64,000 nt of DNA from Marinobacterium sp. LSUCC0821 (GTDB lineage Bacteria > Pseudomonadota > Gammaproteobacteria > Pseudomonadales > Balneatricaceae): contig NZ_CP051666.1 of assembly GCF_012848475.1 (NCBI RefSeq), positions 891,501-955,500 of the forward strand, read 5' to 3'. Both the position numbers and the translations under genes were made by a program. This document shows, in pieces, positions 35,991 through 44,397 of the stretch. The notes beneath the pieces are model-generated. The model was not told where the DNA came from. It was given only the letters and a program-made list of their open reading frames with translations, and made no database searches. Position 1 is the first letter of the stretch. Each line of letters begins with the position of its first letter.

Positions 35991-38441
35991 ATGTCCCAAC
36001 CAGAATTTGAGTCAACGCCAGACCCGCTCATCCAAATGAATGAATTGATTGAGCGTTTCGGTACCGAAGGTTTGCGCCAGCGCCAACTTATCGCTAACCG
36101 TATGCTTCGACAAGCAGGTGCGCACTATACACGGAGTGTCGGTAAACGAAATTCGCAGATAAAAGATTGGGCGCTAGATCCGATACCTGTGGTAATTAGT
36201 GCACAAAGTTGGAAGACGATCGAATTTGGCATTTCGCAACGAACTGACCTCCTTAACAAGATTTACAAAGATATCTACAGCGATCAGATACTGATCAAAG
36301 AAGGAGTTATTCCGGCCTCATTGATCTACAAGAATAGCGGTTATCTCCGCGCACTTGGTAATCAAAACAGCAAAGAGATTGGTAATATAATCTTATCTGC
36401 TAGCGATCTCATCGAGAGCGAAAAAAATGAGTTCTGTGTTGTCAGCGATCGTATTCAGGCCCCGAGTGGCCTAGGCTATGCCCTGCAAAATCGACGAGTA
36501 ACATCTCAACTCTATTCGGAGCCACTTTTTCAGGAGAGAACAAGTAAGCTCTACGCCATATTTAATTCGCTCACAAACTCCTTAAAAGCACTTACAGGTA
36601 AAGAGAACCCAAGAGCAGTAATCCTAACGCCAGGCTCCCTTAGTGAGACATTTTACGAGCAGAAATTACTCGCTAGCTATTTAGGACTCTCCATCGTTGA
36701 GGGGCGAGACCTTACTGTTTCCAATGGTAGAGTTTGGTTTCAATCGACTGAGGGTGAAGAAGCCATAGACGTTATCATTCGGCGTGTAGATCAGGATTGG
36801 TGTGATCCTGTTGAGCTTCGTGGAGAGTCACTACTCGGTGTCCCTGGGTTAGTCGAAGTTATTCGACAAGGAGGCGTGATACTAGCTAACCCATTAGGTA
36901 CGGGCGTACTCGAATCCCCTGCTCTGCTGAAATATCTACCAGCAATCTCACAGTTTTTCGGCGAAGATCAACTCAGCCTACGCTCAGTAGAGACACTTTG
37001 GGGCGCAGAAGATCTTGAGCAGACACTTGACCAGCTTGCTGAAATGATTATTAAGCCGTTTCAACGAGATGGGCGTAACAGCGGCTCTATTTATGGACCG
37101 GAGCTATCTGATAAACAACTCGATACATTGCGCAACAAGATTAAAAAATCACCTGAACAATTTGTCGCGCAAGAGATTATTCATAGCATCCAACGAGCAT
37201 CCTGGCAGAAAGGAGATCTGGTTAAAAGAGGATCCATAACGAGAACATATAGCGTCTTCGATGAGAATCATTATCAAGTAATGCGTGGCGGCTTTACTCG
37301 ATCAGAAGTGATTAGCTCACGTGGTATCTTTACCAATCAATTAGGTGCAATAAACAAAGACACCTGGATTGTTGGAACGGGCGTCACTGATGAATATAAA
37401 CTTGATCTCACACTAACTAGTGGTCACACGCCAAAGCCAGGACACGAAATCCGACTCAATGAAAACTTATTTTGGATCGCCCGATATCTGGTTCGCAGTG
37501 AAACCCTTCTGTCATCGCTGGATACCCTTATACAGACTGTTTCTGAAAAGAGTTTAGACGCTTACCAAGCTCGCTCATTACTCTCCCTCATCAACAAACA
37601 AGCTGATGACACACTGGACGCTTTAGTTCTGCAATTTCAAGATTTACCGCTAACCAATGATGCAATTTACCGACTACTCCAGGTCGCTGAGCTAGGCTCA
37701 ATACAAGGAACACTTCAAAGCGTTCTGTTTGCATCTGAATCTATCTTTGATCAATGGAGTGGCTCAATACAGCGCACACTAAACACCGTTCAAGAGATAC
37801 TTATCCAGTTAAACAAAGAGAGTTATCTACCCAACGAATACAGAGAGTTGGCATTAATGATTTCTCATCTGCAATCGCTTGTTCGCTCTCTACAATCGGC
37901 GATTCCTGAAACAGGCAGTCATGAGACAGCAAAACAACTTTATCAGGTCGGTAATGAGATCGAGAAAGCGCAGCAGATCATCATCAAGTTACAACACCTG
38001 ATCAGCCACCCATTAGATACACCAATATTCAGTAATCTGATGCTCTTTGATCAAAACCTATTTGGCAACGATCTCTTTGGACAGTTCACTCAGCAATATC
38101 AAACCATTGGCGAAGTGTTGGAGTTACTTGCAGGCGATCACCGCTCTCCTGACTCATTAGCACACGTTATCGATAGCTTAAACCAAGCACTACTAAATCT
38201 TGATCGCGAGCACCAGAGCTCACTGCTACCTAGCTATAGAGAGCCGGTTCTAGAGATGGTCCAAGACCTGCAAGAGATTCGTTTTGATGAATCATCAGAA
38301 CAGCAGACTACCAAGAGTTGGATCGAATGTTTCCAACGATGGGAAAAGATGCTCAATCGAATTGCATCCGAGATTGAACAGAGCTACTGCGGTGAAAAAC
38401 TCACCCCTCGTATGTTCTCTCCCAGGACGAGCCTACGATGA
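35991..38441 (+). CDS. Fused permuted ATP-grasp and alpha-E protein
   Basis: 816 residues. Residues 1-470 are a diverged copy of the ATP-grasp protein: where the first enzyme has LEDNLRVPSG this one has VSDRIQAPSG (151-160), and VKPANESGGYGM is replaced by IIKPFQRDGRNSGSIYG (353-369). Residues 487-816 are an alpha-E domain beginning LNENLFWIARYLVRSE. Metal-binding positions seem altered, so the ATP-grasp half may be inactive or have changed specificity. Such fusions are known beside the separate pair; the exact role is not. The ATGA overlap couples it to the transglutaminase gene. Confidence 0.9.
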   Translation: MSQPEFESTPDPLIQMNELIERFGTEGLRQRQLIANRMLRQAGAHYTRSVGKRNSQIKDWALDPIPVVISAQSWKTIEFGISQRTDLLNKIYKDIYSDQILIKEGVIPASLIYKNSGYLRALGNQNSKEIGNIILSASDLIESEKNEFCVVSDRIQAPSGLGYALQNRRVTSQLYSEPLFQERTSKLYAIFNSLTNSLKALTGKENPRAVILTPGSLSETFYEQKLLASYLGLSIVEGRDLTVSNGRVWFQSTEGEEAIDVIIRRVDQDWCDPVELRGESLLGVPGLVEVIRQGGVILANPLGTGVLESPALLKYLPAISQFFGEDQLSLRSVETLWGAEDLEQTLDQLAEMIIKPFQRDGRNSGSIYGPELSDKQLDTLRNKIKKSPEQFVAQEIIHSIQRASWQKGDLVKRGSITRTYSVFDENHYQVMRGGFTRSEVISSRGIFTNQLGAINKDTWIVGTGVTDEYKLDLTLTSGHTPKPGHEIRLNENLFWIARYLVRSETLLSSLDTLIQTVSEKSLDAYQARSLLSLINKQADDTLDALVLQFQDLPLTNDAIYRLLQVAELGSIQGTLQSVLFASESIFDQWSGSIQRTLNTVQEILIQLNKESYLPNEYRELALMISHLQSLVRSLQSAIPETGSHETAKQLYQVGNEIEKAQQIIIKLQHLISHPLDTPIFSNLMLFDQNLFGNDLFGQFTQQYQTIGEVLELLAGDHRSPDSLAHVIDSLNQALLNLDREHQSSLLPSYREPVLEMVQDLQEIRFDESSEQQTTKSWIECFQRWEKMLNRIASEIEQSYCGEKLTPRMFSPRTSLR

Positions 38442-39319
38442 AATACTCTGTTCGTCACCTTACTGAATATCACTATCAAAGCAGTGTATTCAAAGCTTTT
38501 AACCGAGGGCATTTACTCCCAAGCACAACTTCGGGCCAAAGCCTGCTCAACCAACAGATCACAATCACGCCAGAACCGAGCTGGAGAACTGTAAATACCG
38601 ATATCTACGGCAACAGTTTCCTCTACTTCATTCTCTCAGAGCCACATCAAAATCTGAAAATTGAGATCAAAAGTACTCTTGAAGTCATTGATGATACAAC
38701 GCACTTCACACCGAAGAGGGATTTATCCGTTGGAGAGGCTTTGAGTGAAATTCAACAATTGAGGATTAGCAGCCCTGAGATAGAGGAGTTTCTAAACTCT
38801 TCACCTTTTGTAAATAAATCTAAGGCCCTTTTTAAACTTGGAGCACCCTATTTCACTGACACAAGTAGGTCGCTGGTTTCATCTATCTTCGCTTTTACAC
38901 AGCACATTTTCGAAGAGTTTGAATATTCACCAGGTTTCTCAAATGTAACCACACCAATCACTGAAGTGCTCGAACACAAACGGGGAGTTTGCCAAGACTT
39001 CGCACATATCTCTATTGGCGTATTAAGAAGCATAGGACTCCCCGCTAGATATATCAGTGGATATCTTGAGACCCTTCCCCTGCCCGGCCAAGAAAAGTTG
39101 ATTGGCTCCGATGCATCGCACGCATGGTATGAAGTTTTTATTCCTGGAGAAGGATGGTTTGGCTTTGACCCAACAAATAACAAGGTAGCAGGCCATCAAC
39201 ACATCATCACAGCTCGCGGAAGAGACTACAGTGATGTCTCGCCACTGCAAGGCATCTTCTTTGGAGATACCGGAGAGCAAAGTATGAGAGTTGAAGTAGA
39301 TGTGTTACCAGAAAGGTAG
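38438..39319 (+). CDS. Transglutaminase-like cysteine protease family protein
   Basis: A 293-residue cytosolic protein: N-terminal beta domain (MKYSVRHLTEYHYQSSV) of the bacterial transglutaminase N-region, then the catalytic core with Cys185 in RGVCQDFAH, His228 in SDASHAWYEV and Asp244 in FGFDPTNN. No signal peptide is seen. It may cleave or transfer amide bonds on the product of the ATP-grasp enzymes. ATG overlaps the fusion gene's stop (ATGA). Last gene of the operon. Confidence 0.93.
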   Translation: MKYSVRHLTEYHYQSSVFKAFNRGHLLPSTTSGQSLLNQQITITPEPSWRTVNTDIYGNSFLYFILSEPHQNLKIEIKSTLEVIDDTTHFTPKRDLSVGEALSEIQQLRISSPEIEEFLNSSPFVNKSKALFKLGAPYFTDTSRSLVSSIFAFTQHIFEEFEYSPGFSNVTTPITEVLEHKRGVCQDFAHISIGVLRSIGLPARYISGYLETLPLPGQEKLIGSDASHAWYEVFIPGEGWFGFDPTNNKVAGHQHIITARGRDYSDVSPLQGIFFGDTGEQSMRVEVDVLPER

Positions 39320-39324
39320 ATCAA

Positions 39325-39352
39325 TGTGCCTGTAAAAAATTAAACAGGCACA
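39325..39352. terminator. Stem-loop between transglutaminase gene and trxC
   Basis: TGTGCCTGT (39325-39333) and ACAGGCACA (39344-39352) form a nine-pair stem between the two convergent genes. No T-run follows on either strand, so termination is plausible but unproven. Confidence 0.5.
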
Positions 39353-39362
39353 CCAAAAATAT

Positions 39363-39788
39363 TTAACCAATCCACTGCTGTAGCTGGCTGATGTTCATTG
39401 CACCGGATTGGCGCTTCACCTCTTTACCGCCTTCAAATCGCACAACCGTGGGCAGGCTTCGAATGTAGTATTTCTGTGAGAGACCTGGCTCTGCTTCAGT
39501 GTCGATTTTTACGAAACGCACATAGGGCTCCATACGTTTTGCAGCTTCTGCAAATGCTGGGGCCATCATACGACAAGGGCCACACCATCCTGCCCAGAAG
39601 TCGACGATTACAGGTAGGTCAGTGTTGCGCACAAACTTAGCGAAGTTGTCGCTATTAAGCGCTAACGGCTGACCGGTAAAGATTGCTTTACGGCACTTAC
39701 CACAGGCAGGACCCCGATCGAGCTTGTCTTTAGGGACGCGATTGGTTGCCAAACAGTGTGGACAACTTAAATTTACACTATCGCTCAT
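39363..39788 (-). CDS. trxC: Thioredoxin 2
   Basis: A 141-residue cytosolic thioredoxin with an N-terminal zinc-binding region (CPHC and CGKC, residues 9-32) followed by a thioredoxin domain with active site WCGPC near residue 70 and cis-Pro in SLPTVV. This arrangement defines TrxC, often linked to oxidative stress. ATG 39788 follows AAGGAG. Convergent with the transglutaminase gene. Confidence 0.95.
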   Translation of the reverse strand: MSDSVNLSCPHCLATNRVPKDKLDRGPACGKCRKAIFTGQPLALNSDNFAKFVRNTDLPVIVDFWAGWCGPCRMMAPAFAEAAKRMEPYVRFVKIDTEAEPGLSQKYYIRSLPTVVRFEGGKEVKRQSGAMNISQLQQWIG

Positions 39789-39937
39789 CGAGCACTCCTT
39801 ATATATTCAATAACCCTAATATATAGGCGTTTTCTGAGAGTTCAAGTGGCATTGCAAAAATGAACCGCCCAAAAGTCTATCTTCAGAATTGCAGCGATCT
39901 GTTTTACCCTTGGGGAATATAACTAAGAGAGGCCGCA

Positions 39938-40507
39938 ATGCAGATTCTTTCAGGCAAAATGGAACAGTTTATCCAGCAGATGACGCAGCTTATTGATGCT
40001 GGAGCTGAAGAGCCAGAACTTCTTAATCAAGGTGCCAAACACCTCGGCGAATTAGTGGCCAAAGATGACTGGTTACCAGAAAGCTGCACACTGCCTGATC
40101 CTAAGTTCTACCGACAGTACCTACTCTACTGCGATCCACAGGATCGCTTTTCAGTCGTGAGTTTCGTGTGGGGACCTGGGCAAAAGACCCCAATCCACGA
40201 CCATACAGTCTGGGGCCTTATTGGTATGCTTAGGGGCGAAGAGATCGAAACCAGCTTTACCTTCGATGAGGGGAAACTTATCGAGGGTGCCACTGAGAAG
40301 CTATCGCCTGGCATGGTTGGCAAGGTCTCACCCACTATTGGCGACGTGCACCGCGTTGCCAATGCGCTTGATGACCAGGTCTCCATTAGCATTCATGTCT
40401 ATGGTGCTGATATTGGCAAGGTAAACCGACATGTATTCACAGAACAGGGCGAAGTAAAACCCTTTGTTTCAGGTTACAGCAACAGCTCACTCCCTGACTT
40501 TAATTAA
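39938..40507 (+). CDS. Cysteine dioxygenase-type thiol dioxygenase
   Basis: A 189-residue cupin. The metal-binding HDHTVWGLIGMLRGEE (about residues 87-102) gives two His and a later His lies in DVHRVANALDD. Family members oxidise cysteine or 3-mercaptopropionate to sulfinic acids with iron(II) and oxygen; which thiol is used cannot be decided here. ATG 39938 follows GAGGCC. The next gene starts 23 bases after its stop. Confidence 0.85.
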   Translation: MQILSGKMEQFIQQMTQLIDAGAEEPELLNQGAKHLGELVAKDDWLPESCTLPDPKFYRQYLLYCDPQDRFSVVSFVWGPGQKTPIHDHTVWGLIGMLRGEEIETSFTFDEGKLIEGATEKLSPGMVGKVSPTIGDVHRVANALDDQVSISIHVYGADIGKVNRHVFTEQGEVKPFVSGYSNSSLPDFN

Positions 40508-40530
40508 TCTACACCGCTTTAAGGATCACT

Positions 40531-41628
40531 ATGAGTTGCGTTCTCTTTACTGAGCACCCTACCCAATCAGGCCATAAAATTCTCGAAATCACTCTAAATG
40601 CAGAGCGTTCACTTCACGCCCTTTCACTAGAGATGATAGAGCTGATGCAACCCGCCCTTGAACAGGCACAGCAGGACGATGCAATCCTTGCGGTCGTACT
40701 TAACAGTACCGGAGAGAAAGCTTTCTGCGCTGGAGGTGATGTCGTTGGGCTCTACCGCGCCATCATTGCCGGTGATGATTTAGAGGCGCCAACAAACTTC
40801 TTTACCCGTGAATACACCTTGGACTACACCATCCACACCATTGCCAAACCGATCATCTGCTGGGGTAGCGGAATCGTAATGGGCGGCGGCATGGGCATCA
40901 TGAATGGCTGTAGCCACCGTGTTGTAACGCAAACCACTCACATGGCGATGCCTGAGGTGACTATCGGTCTATATCCAGATGTCGCCGGTAGTTGGTTCCT
41001 AAACCGCATGCCAGGTCGAACTGGGCTCTTTCTTGGTCTAACTGGCAACCCTATCTATGCCGCAGACGCCCTCTACCTGGGATTAGCTGACCGTTTTGTT
41101 GATGCTGCTAAACAGCCTGAGCTAATTGAAAAGCTTAAAGCTGCAGATTGGAGATCGAATAGTCACATGACAGTGACTGCCATTCTAAGAGATATGGAGC
41201 AGGCCTCTCAGGCTGTCTATCGAACGGACTCCCCTATCCAAGACCACTTCCAATTCATTCAACAGATTACCGACAAGGATTCGGTAGCTGAAATCGTTGC
41301 AGCAATGGCCGAGATTGAGAGTGATGATCCTTGGATAGCACGCTCTAAAAAGGCGATTGGTCACGGCAGCCCACTATCAATTGTGTTGATTGCGGAGCAG
41401 CTTAAACGTTGCCGCCACCTATCGCTTAAAGAGGTCTTTAAGGCGGAACTTACTCTTTCCGTTCAGTGCTGTATGAGTGGTGAGTTTGCTGAGGGGGTTC
41501 GAGCGCTTCTGGTTGATAAGGATGGTTCACCCAACTGGCGTTACAATTCAGTGAGTGAGGTACCTACTGAAGCTGTTGCCGCCCACTTTGTGGAGCCTTG
41601 GGGCAACCACCCTCTCGCAAATCTGTAG
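40531..41628 (+). CDS. Enoyl-CoA hydratase/isomerase family (3-hydroxyisobutyryl-CoA hydrolase-like)
   Basis: A 365-residue crotonase-fold protein. FCAGGDVVGLYR (about residues 66-77), GGGMGIMNG and MPEVTIGLYPDVAGSWFL fit the 3-hydroxyisobutyryl-CoA hydrolase subgroup, which acts in valine degradation. The length also suits this group rather than plain enoyl-CoA hydratases. No other valine genes are adjacent. ATG 40531 follows AAGGATC; a strong terminator follows. Confidence 0.88.
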   Translation: MSCVLFTEHPTQSGHKILEITLNAERSLHALSLEMIELMQPALEQAQQDDAILAVVLNSTGEKAFCAGGDVVGLYRAIIAGDDLEAPTNFFTREYTLDYTIHTIAKPIICWGSGIVMGGGMGIMNGCSHRVVTQTTHMAMPEVTIGLYPDVAGSWFLNRMPGRTGLFLGLTGNPIYAADALYLGLADRFVDAAKQPELIEKLKAADWRSNSHMTVTAILRDMEQASQAVYRTDSPIQDHFQFIQQITDKDSVAEIVAAMAEIESDDPWIARSKKAIGHGSPLSIVLIAEQLKRCRHLSLKEVFKAELTLSVQCCMSGEFAEGVRALLVDKDGSPNWRYNSVSEVPTEAVAAHFVEPWGNHPLANL

Positions 41629-41644
41629 GAAACAGACCAATAAA

Positions 41645-41676
41645 AAAGGCTGCCTCGTCTCCGAGGCAGCCTTTCT
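41645..41676. terminator. Bidirectional terminator between 40531 gene and proQ
   Basis: AAAGGCTGCCTCG (41645-41657) and CGAGGCAGCCTTT (41662-41674) form a perfect 13-pair stem with loop TCTC. A-rich upstream and T-rich downstream, it can end transcription from both convergent sides. Confidence 0.95.
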
Positions 41677-41701
41677 GAATCTTTAATAATTAAAGAATCA
41701 A

Positions 41702-42271
41702 TTAACGGCGATTAGTCTTCGCTACAAGCGCTTCTAGCTTGTTAGATATGCGCTCATCACGCTCGTTATTACGCTGCTCTTTACGCTGTTGGTTGATACG
41801 CTCTTTACGACGCGCTTTATACTCATCCAACTTAGCTTTAGCGTGTTTTTCATCGTCTGCAGTCACTTCACCCGCATCAGCACCGGTTAAGTCAACACGC
41901 TGAACACCTGCAACCATTGAAGAGAGGTAGCGAGGGTTACGAACGTATGTCGCCAAGGCGCGCTTAATTTTACCGCGGCTTACTTTCTCATCACTTACCA
42001 GATCATCCTGAATACCGATTTTAAGTGGCTTCGGCTCATCTAGACTGAAGGTATTTGGGTAACTCTCAATAAGAAGCTCTACGGCTGCTTGGTTCGCTTC
42101 GCGATTTTTATTGCGAGGCGCGGTTTGAGTCTGTTCTGTCAACGCTCTATTCTCTTTGACTGCATGGCCGTTAGACGCACGCTTGTTACTTTCTAAACGC
42201 TGCAACGCATCTTCAGCTTGGCTGATCATACGCTGCGTATCTTCTACGATCTGGCTGATAACTTGACTCAT
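41702..42271 (-). CDS. proQ: ProQ/FinO-domain RNA-binding protein
   Basis: A 189-residue RNA chaperone of the ProQ/FinO family. An N-terminal coiled-coil-like segment (residues 1-60) precedes the ProQ domain at about 60-130 (ELLIESYPNTFSLDEPKPL, KIKRALATYVRNPRYL). The C-terminus is very basic (KARRKERINQQRKEQRNN). It may bind small RNAs and mRNA 3' ends. It shares one base with the tusA stop (TGATG) and has GGAAAGG. Confidence 0.9.
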   Translation of the reverse strand: MSQVISQIVEDTQRMISQAEDALQRLESNKRASNGHAVKENRALTEQTQTAPRNKNREANQAAVELLIESYPNTFSLDEPKPLKIGIQDDLVSDEKVSRGKIKRALATYVRNPRYLSSMVAGVQRVDLTGADAGEVTADDEKHAKAKLDEYKARRKERINQQRKEQRNNERDERISNKLEALVAKTNRR

Positions 42272-42507
42272 CAGCCTTTCCGAATCCTAAACATATATAG
42301 GTCATCTTGCACCTCTTGAGATACAAGTTCATGGCCTAAAAAGTTACAAAACTTTGGAATATCGCGCTGTGTAGATGGATCTGTCGCTAGCACTTCAAGT
42401 TCATCACCCACCGCAATGTCGGCGATTTTGTTGTGCAACATCATGACGGGCTCGGGGCAAAAGAGACCACGTGCATCAAGTTGCTTGGCTTCAGATTCAC
42501 TACTCAC
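42271..42507 (-). CDS. tusA: Sulfur carrier protein TusA
   Basis: About 78 residues, a persulfide carrier used in tRNA thiolation and other sulfur transfer. The functional Cys is in [17 protein letters not shown] 42507 is preferred over ATG 42537 because AAGGAAT precedes it and the length then fits the family (about 80); the longer form would add ten residues. Overlap with proQ suggests a two-gene operon. Confidence 0.88.
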   Translation of the reverse strand: MSSESEAKQLDARGLFCPEPVMMLHNKIADIAVGDELEVLATDPSTQRDIPKFCNFLGHELVSQEVQDDLYMFRIRKG

Positions 42508-42651
42508 TGAGCTATTCCTTGTTTCGTTGCAAGGCATTGTCGCAAATAGTCACCCTAAACTCCAATAGCAAAAGGGCCCTTTAACCCTTTACGGCTCAAT
42601 TAAGTGAGACTATTCTGAAAATTGAACCAAGCGGACTTAGGAATAAAACAA

Positions 42652-42933
42652 ATGATAAAAGTCTTTATTAACCGCAAAGTACCGACGGAACTGGAAGATG
42701 CATACACAGAGCTTGCTAAAGAGACACTGCATGCTTCGATGCTAACCCCTGGATTTATAAAGGGTGAAGTGATGCATGACATTAATGATCCAGAGCATCG
42801 ATTAGTGGTAGCCACCTACCGCTCACTCGCCGATTGGCAACGCTGGTACGAATCTGCTGAGCGTCGCGCCCTAATGGATAGATTGCGCCCAATGTTAGAG
42901 CGCGATGAGCTGATTAAGATCTACGAACACTAA
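42652..42933 (+). CDS. Antibiotic biosynthesis monooxygenase (ABM) fold protein
   Basis: A 93-residue single ABM/dimeric alpha-beta barrel domain: MIKVFINRKVP at the start, MLTPGFIKGEVMHD in the middle and VVATYRSLADWQRWYES later. Such proteins are often haem- or quinol-monooxygenase-like, but the activity is unassigned. ATG 42652 has AGGAAT upstream. The last four bases overlap the convergent rlmM end. Confidence 0.85.
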   Translation: MIKVFINRKVPTELEDAYTELAKETLHASMLTPGFIKGEVMHDINDPEHRLVVATYRSLADWQRWYESAERRALMDRLRPMLERDELIKIYEH

Positions 42934-43991
42934 CCTAGTTCTAGATAGCAGGTAATCTCTTCACGGTCGTGGTACAGGTGCCTGCTCTCTAATCGATAAC
43001 CCACATCATGCTCTTGCAGAATCGTCTCAAGCTGCTCTAGACAGTCTGCGACCTCGGCATATCGCTGCTTCATAGGAAGTTTAAGGTTAAAGATCAATCG
43101 ATCTGCCCAACCATTCACAGCCCACTTAGCCATCAACTCAATCACTTGTGATGGTTTTTCAACAACATCACAAACCATCAAATCAACAGGCTTACCTGGC
43201 GCAAAGGTAAATGCATCTTCACGTTTATGATCGACTTGGCCTGTCTCCATCAGGTCATCATTCATAGGCCCGTTATCGACAGAGGTTACAAACATGCCGA
43301 GCTTAACCAACTGATAGGTCCAACCACCTGGAGCCGCACCAAGATCCACAGCACGCATGCCACCGACAAGACGCTCAGGCCACATACGTTTAGGGATGAA
43401 GTAGTGAAACGCCTCTTCAAGTTTCAAAGTAGAGCGGCTTGGCGCATCGGCAGGAAACTTCAAACGGTTGATCCCCTGCTCCCATCGCGAACTATTCACT
43501 AGGGGCGAGACACCTACCCAGATGCGATTATTGGCCAGAACCAAGAGATGAAGGCGCCAGTCAGCCTTACTTTTACGCGGCAGCATCAACTCCTTCTGAC
43601 GTAGCGCTGCGGCGGCGGCACTGCCAAGCTTTTTGGCAAATCCATTAAGGTTGCGACCATCTGTAGTATCGGCCGTTTCCGACCAGAGCTCTGCAGCTTT
43701 AGGAAGGCGAGCTACTGCCTCACTAATAGGTGTAACCCTATCCTTGCCTGGCAAGTTATCGAGTAACTCATCACAAGCCACCCACTGCCGAGCGAAGATA
43801 AGATCGCGAAAACGCAGCTTCTCCAAAATGGTTAATGAAGTGTGCGGCGGATTTACTACAAACTCTATGTAGCCCTGCAGCGCTTCAAATTTAGGATATC
43901 CGTAGATACCTGCATCAGCGGCTTTAACAGAGATTTCACTCGCCGCTTCAGATTCAAAGCCACTGCGGCAGTAGATAAGTAAGGTGCTCAA
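42930..43991 (-). CDS. rlmM: 23S rRNA C2498 ribose 2'-O-methyltransferase
   Basis: A 353-residue enzyme that methylates the ribose of C2498 in 23S rRNA. An N-terminal THUMP-like region precedes a Rossmann methyltransferase domain with DLGAAPGGWTYQL near residue 218 and MVCDVVEKP as the acidic motif. Length and order match E. coli RlmM. It is alone on the minus strand, divergent from the cco operon. Confidence 0.95.
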   Translation of the reverse strand: MSTLLIYCRSGFESEAASEISVKAADAGIYGYPKFEALQGYIEFVVNPPHTSLTILEKLRFRDLIFARQWVACDELLDNLPGKDRVTPISEAVARLPKAAELWSETADTTDGRNLNGFAKKLGSAAAAALRQKELMLPRKSKADWRLHLLVLANNRIWVGVSPLVNSSRWEQGINRLKFPADAPSRSTLKLEEAFHYFIPKRMWPERLVGGMRAVDLGAAPGGWTYQLVKLGMFVTSVDNGPMNDDLMETGQVDHKREDAFTFAPGKPVDLMVCDVVEKPSQVIELMAKWAVNGWADRLIFNLKLPMKQRYAEVADCLEQLETILQEHDVGYRLESRHLYHDREEITCYLELG

Positions 43992-44087
43992 GAGTTTTAT
44001 CCAGATAGGTCATAAAGTTGGCGAAGTTTAACTTCTCAATGGAATTAAAGCCAAAAATCATAGAGCTCATAACCAAAAATTGCCTAA

Positions 44088-44101
44088 TTGACACAAATCA
44101 A
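44088..44101. promoter_or_regulatory. FNR-type box before ccoN
   Basis: TTGACACAAATCAA matches TTGAT-N4-ATCAA with one mismatch. Centred near 44094, it would place a start site near 44136 at the usual -41.5. The 406-base gap 43992-44397 is otherwise A/T-rich, with a long leader before ccoN and no visible gene. Confidence 0.7.
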
Positions 44102-44397
44102 TTTAATGCGACCTTTATACAAAGTTAGACGGGTTATAAATTGGTTAATAATTAATCGAAATATATCTAAAACCAAAAGAAATAATTACAAAATCATTAC
44201 AAAACAATAGCTTAAACTTTACATAACTTTACAAAAGCTCAAAAAAATCGCTACCAAGCAATGAACTATCAATAAGTTACCGCAGTGCAACAAAAGGGTA
44301 AAAAAGCCCGTAATTCATTGAAAAACGTTGATATATCAAAGATAATTCGTAACGGTTTCATAAACTTCAATTCAACTAAGCTTGATGAGAGCATAAA

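Noticed and set aside
44328-44339. TTGATATATCAA before ccoN as a second FNR site
   Set aside because: Half-sites are separated by two bases rather than four, which does not fit FNR spacing.
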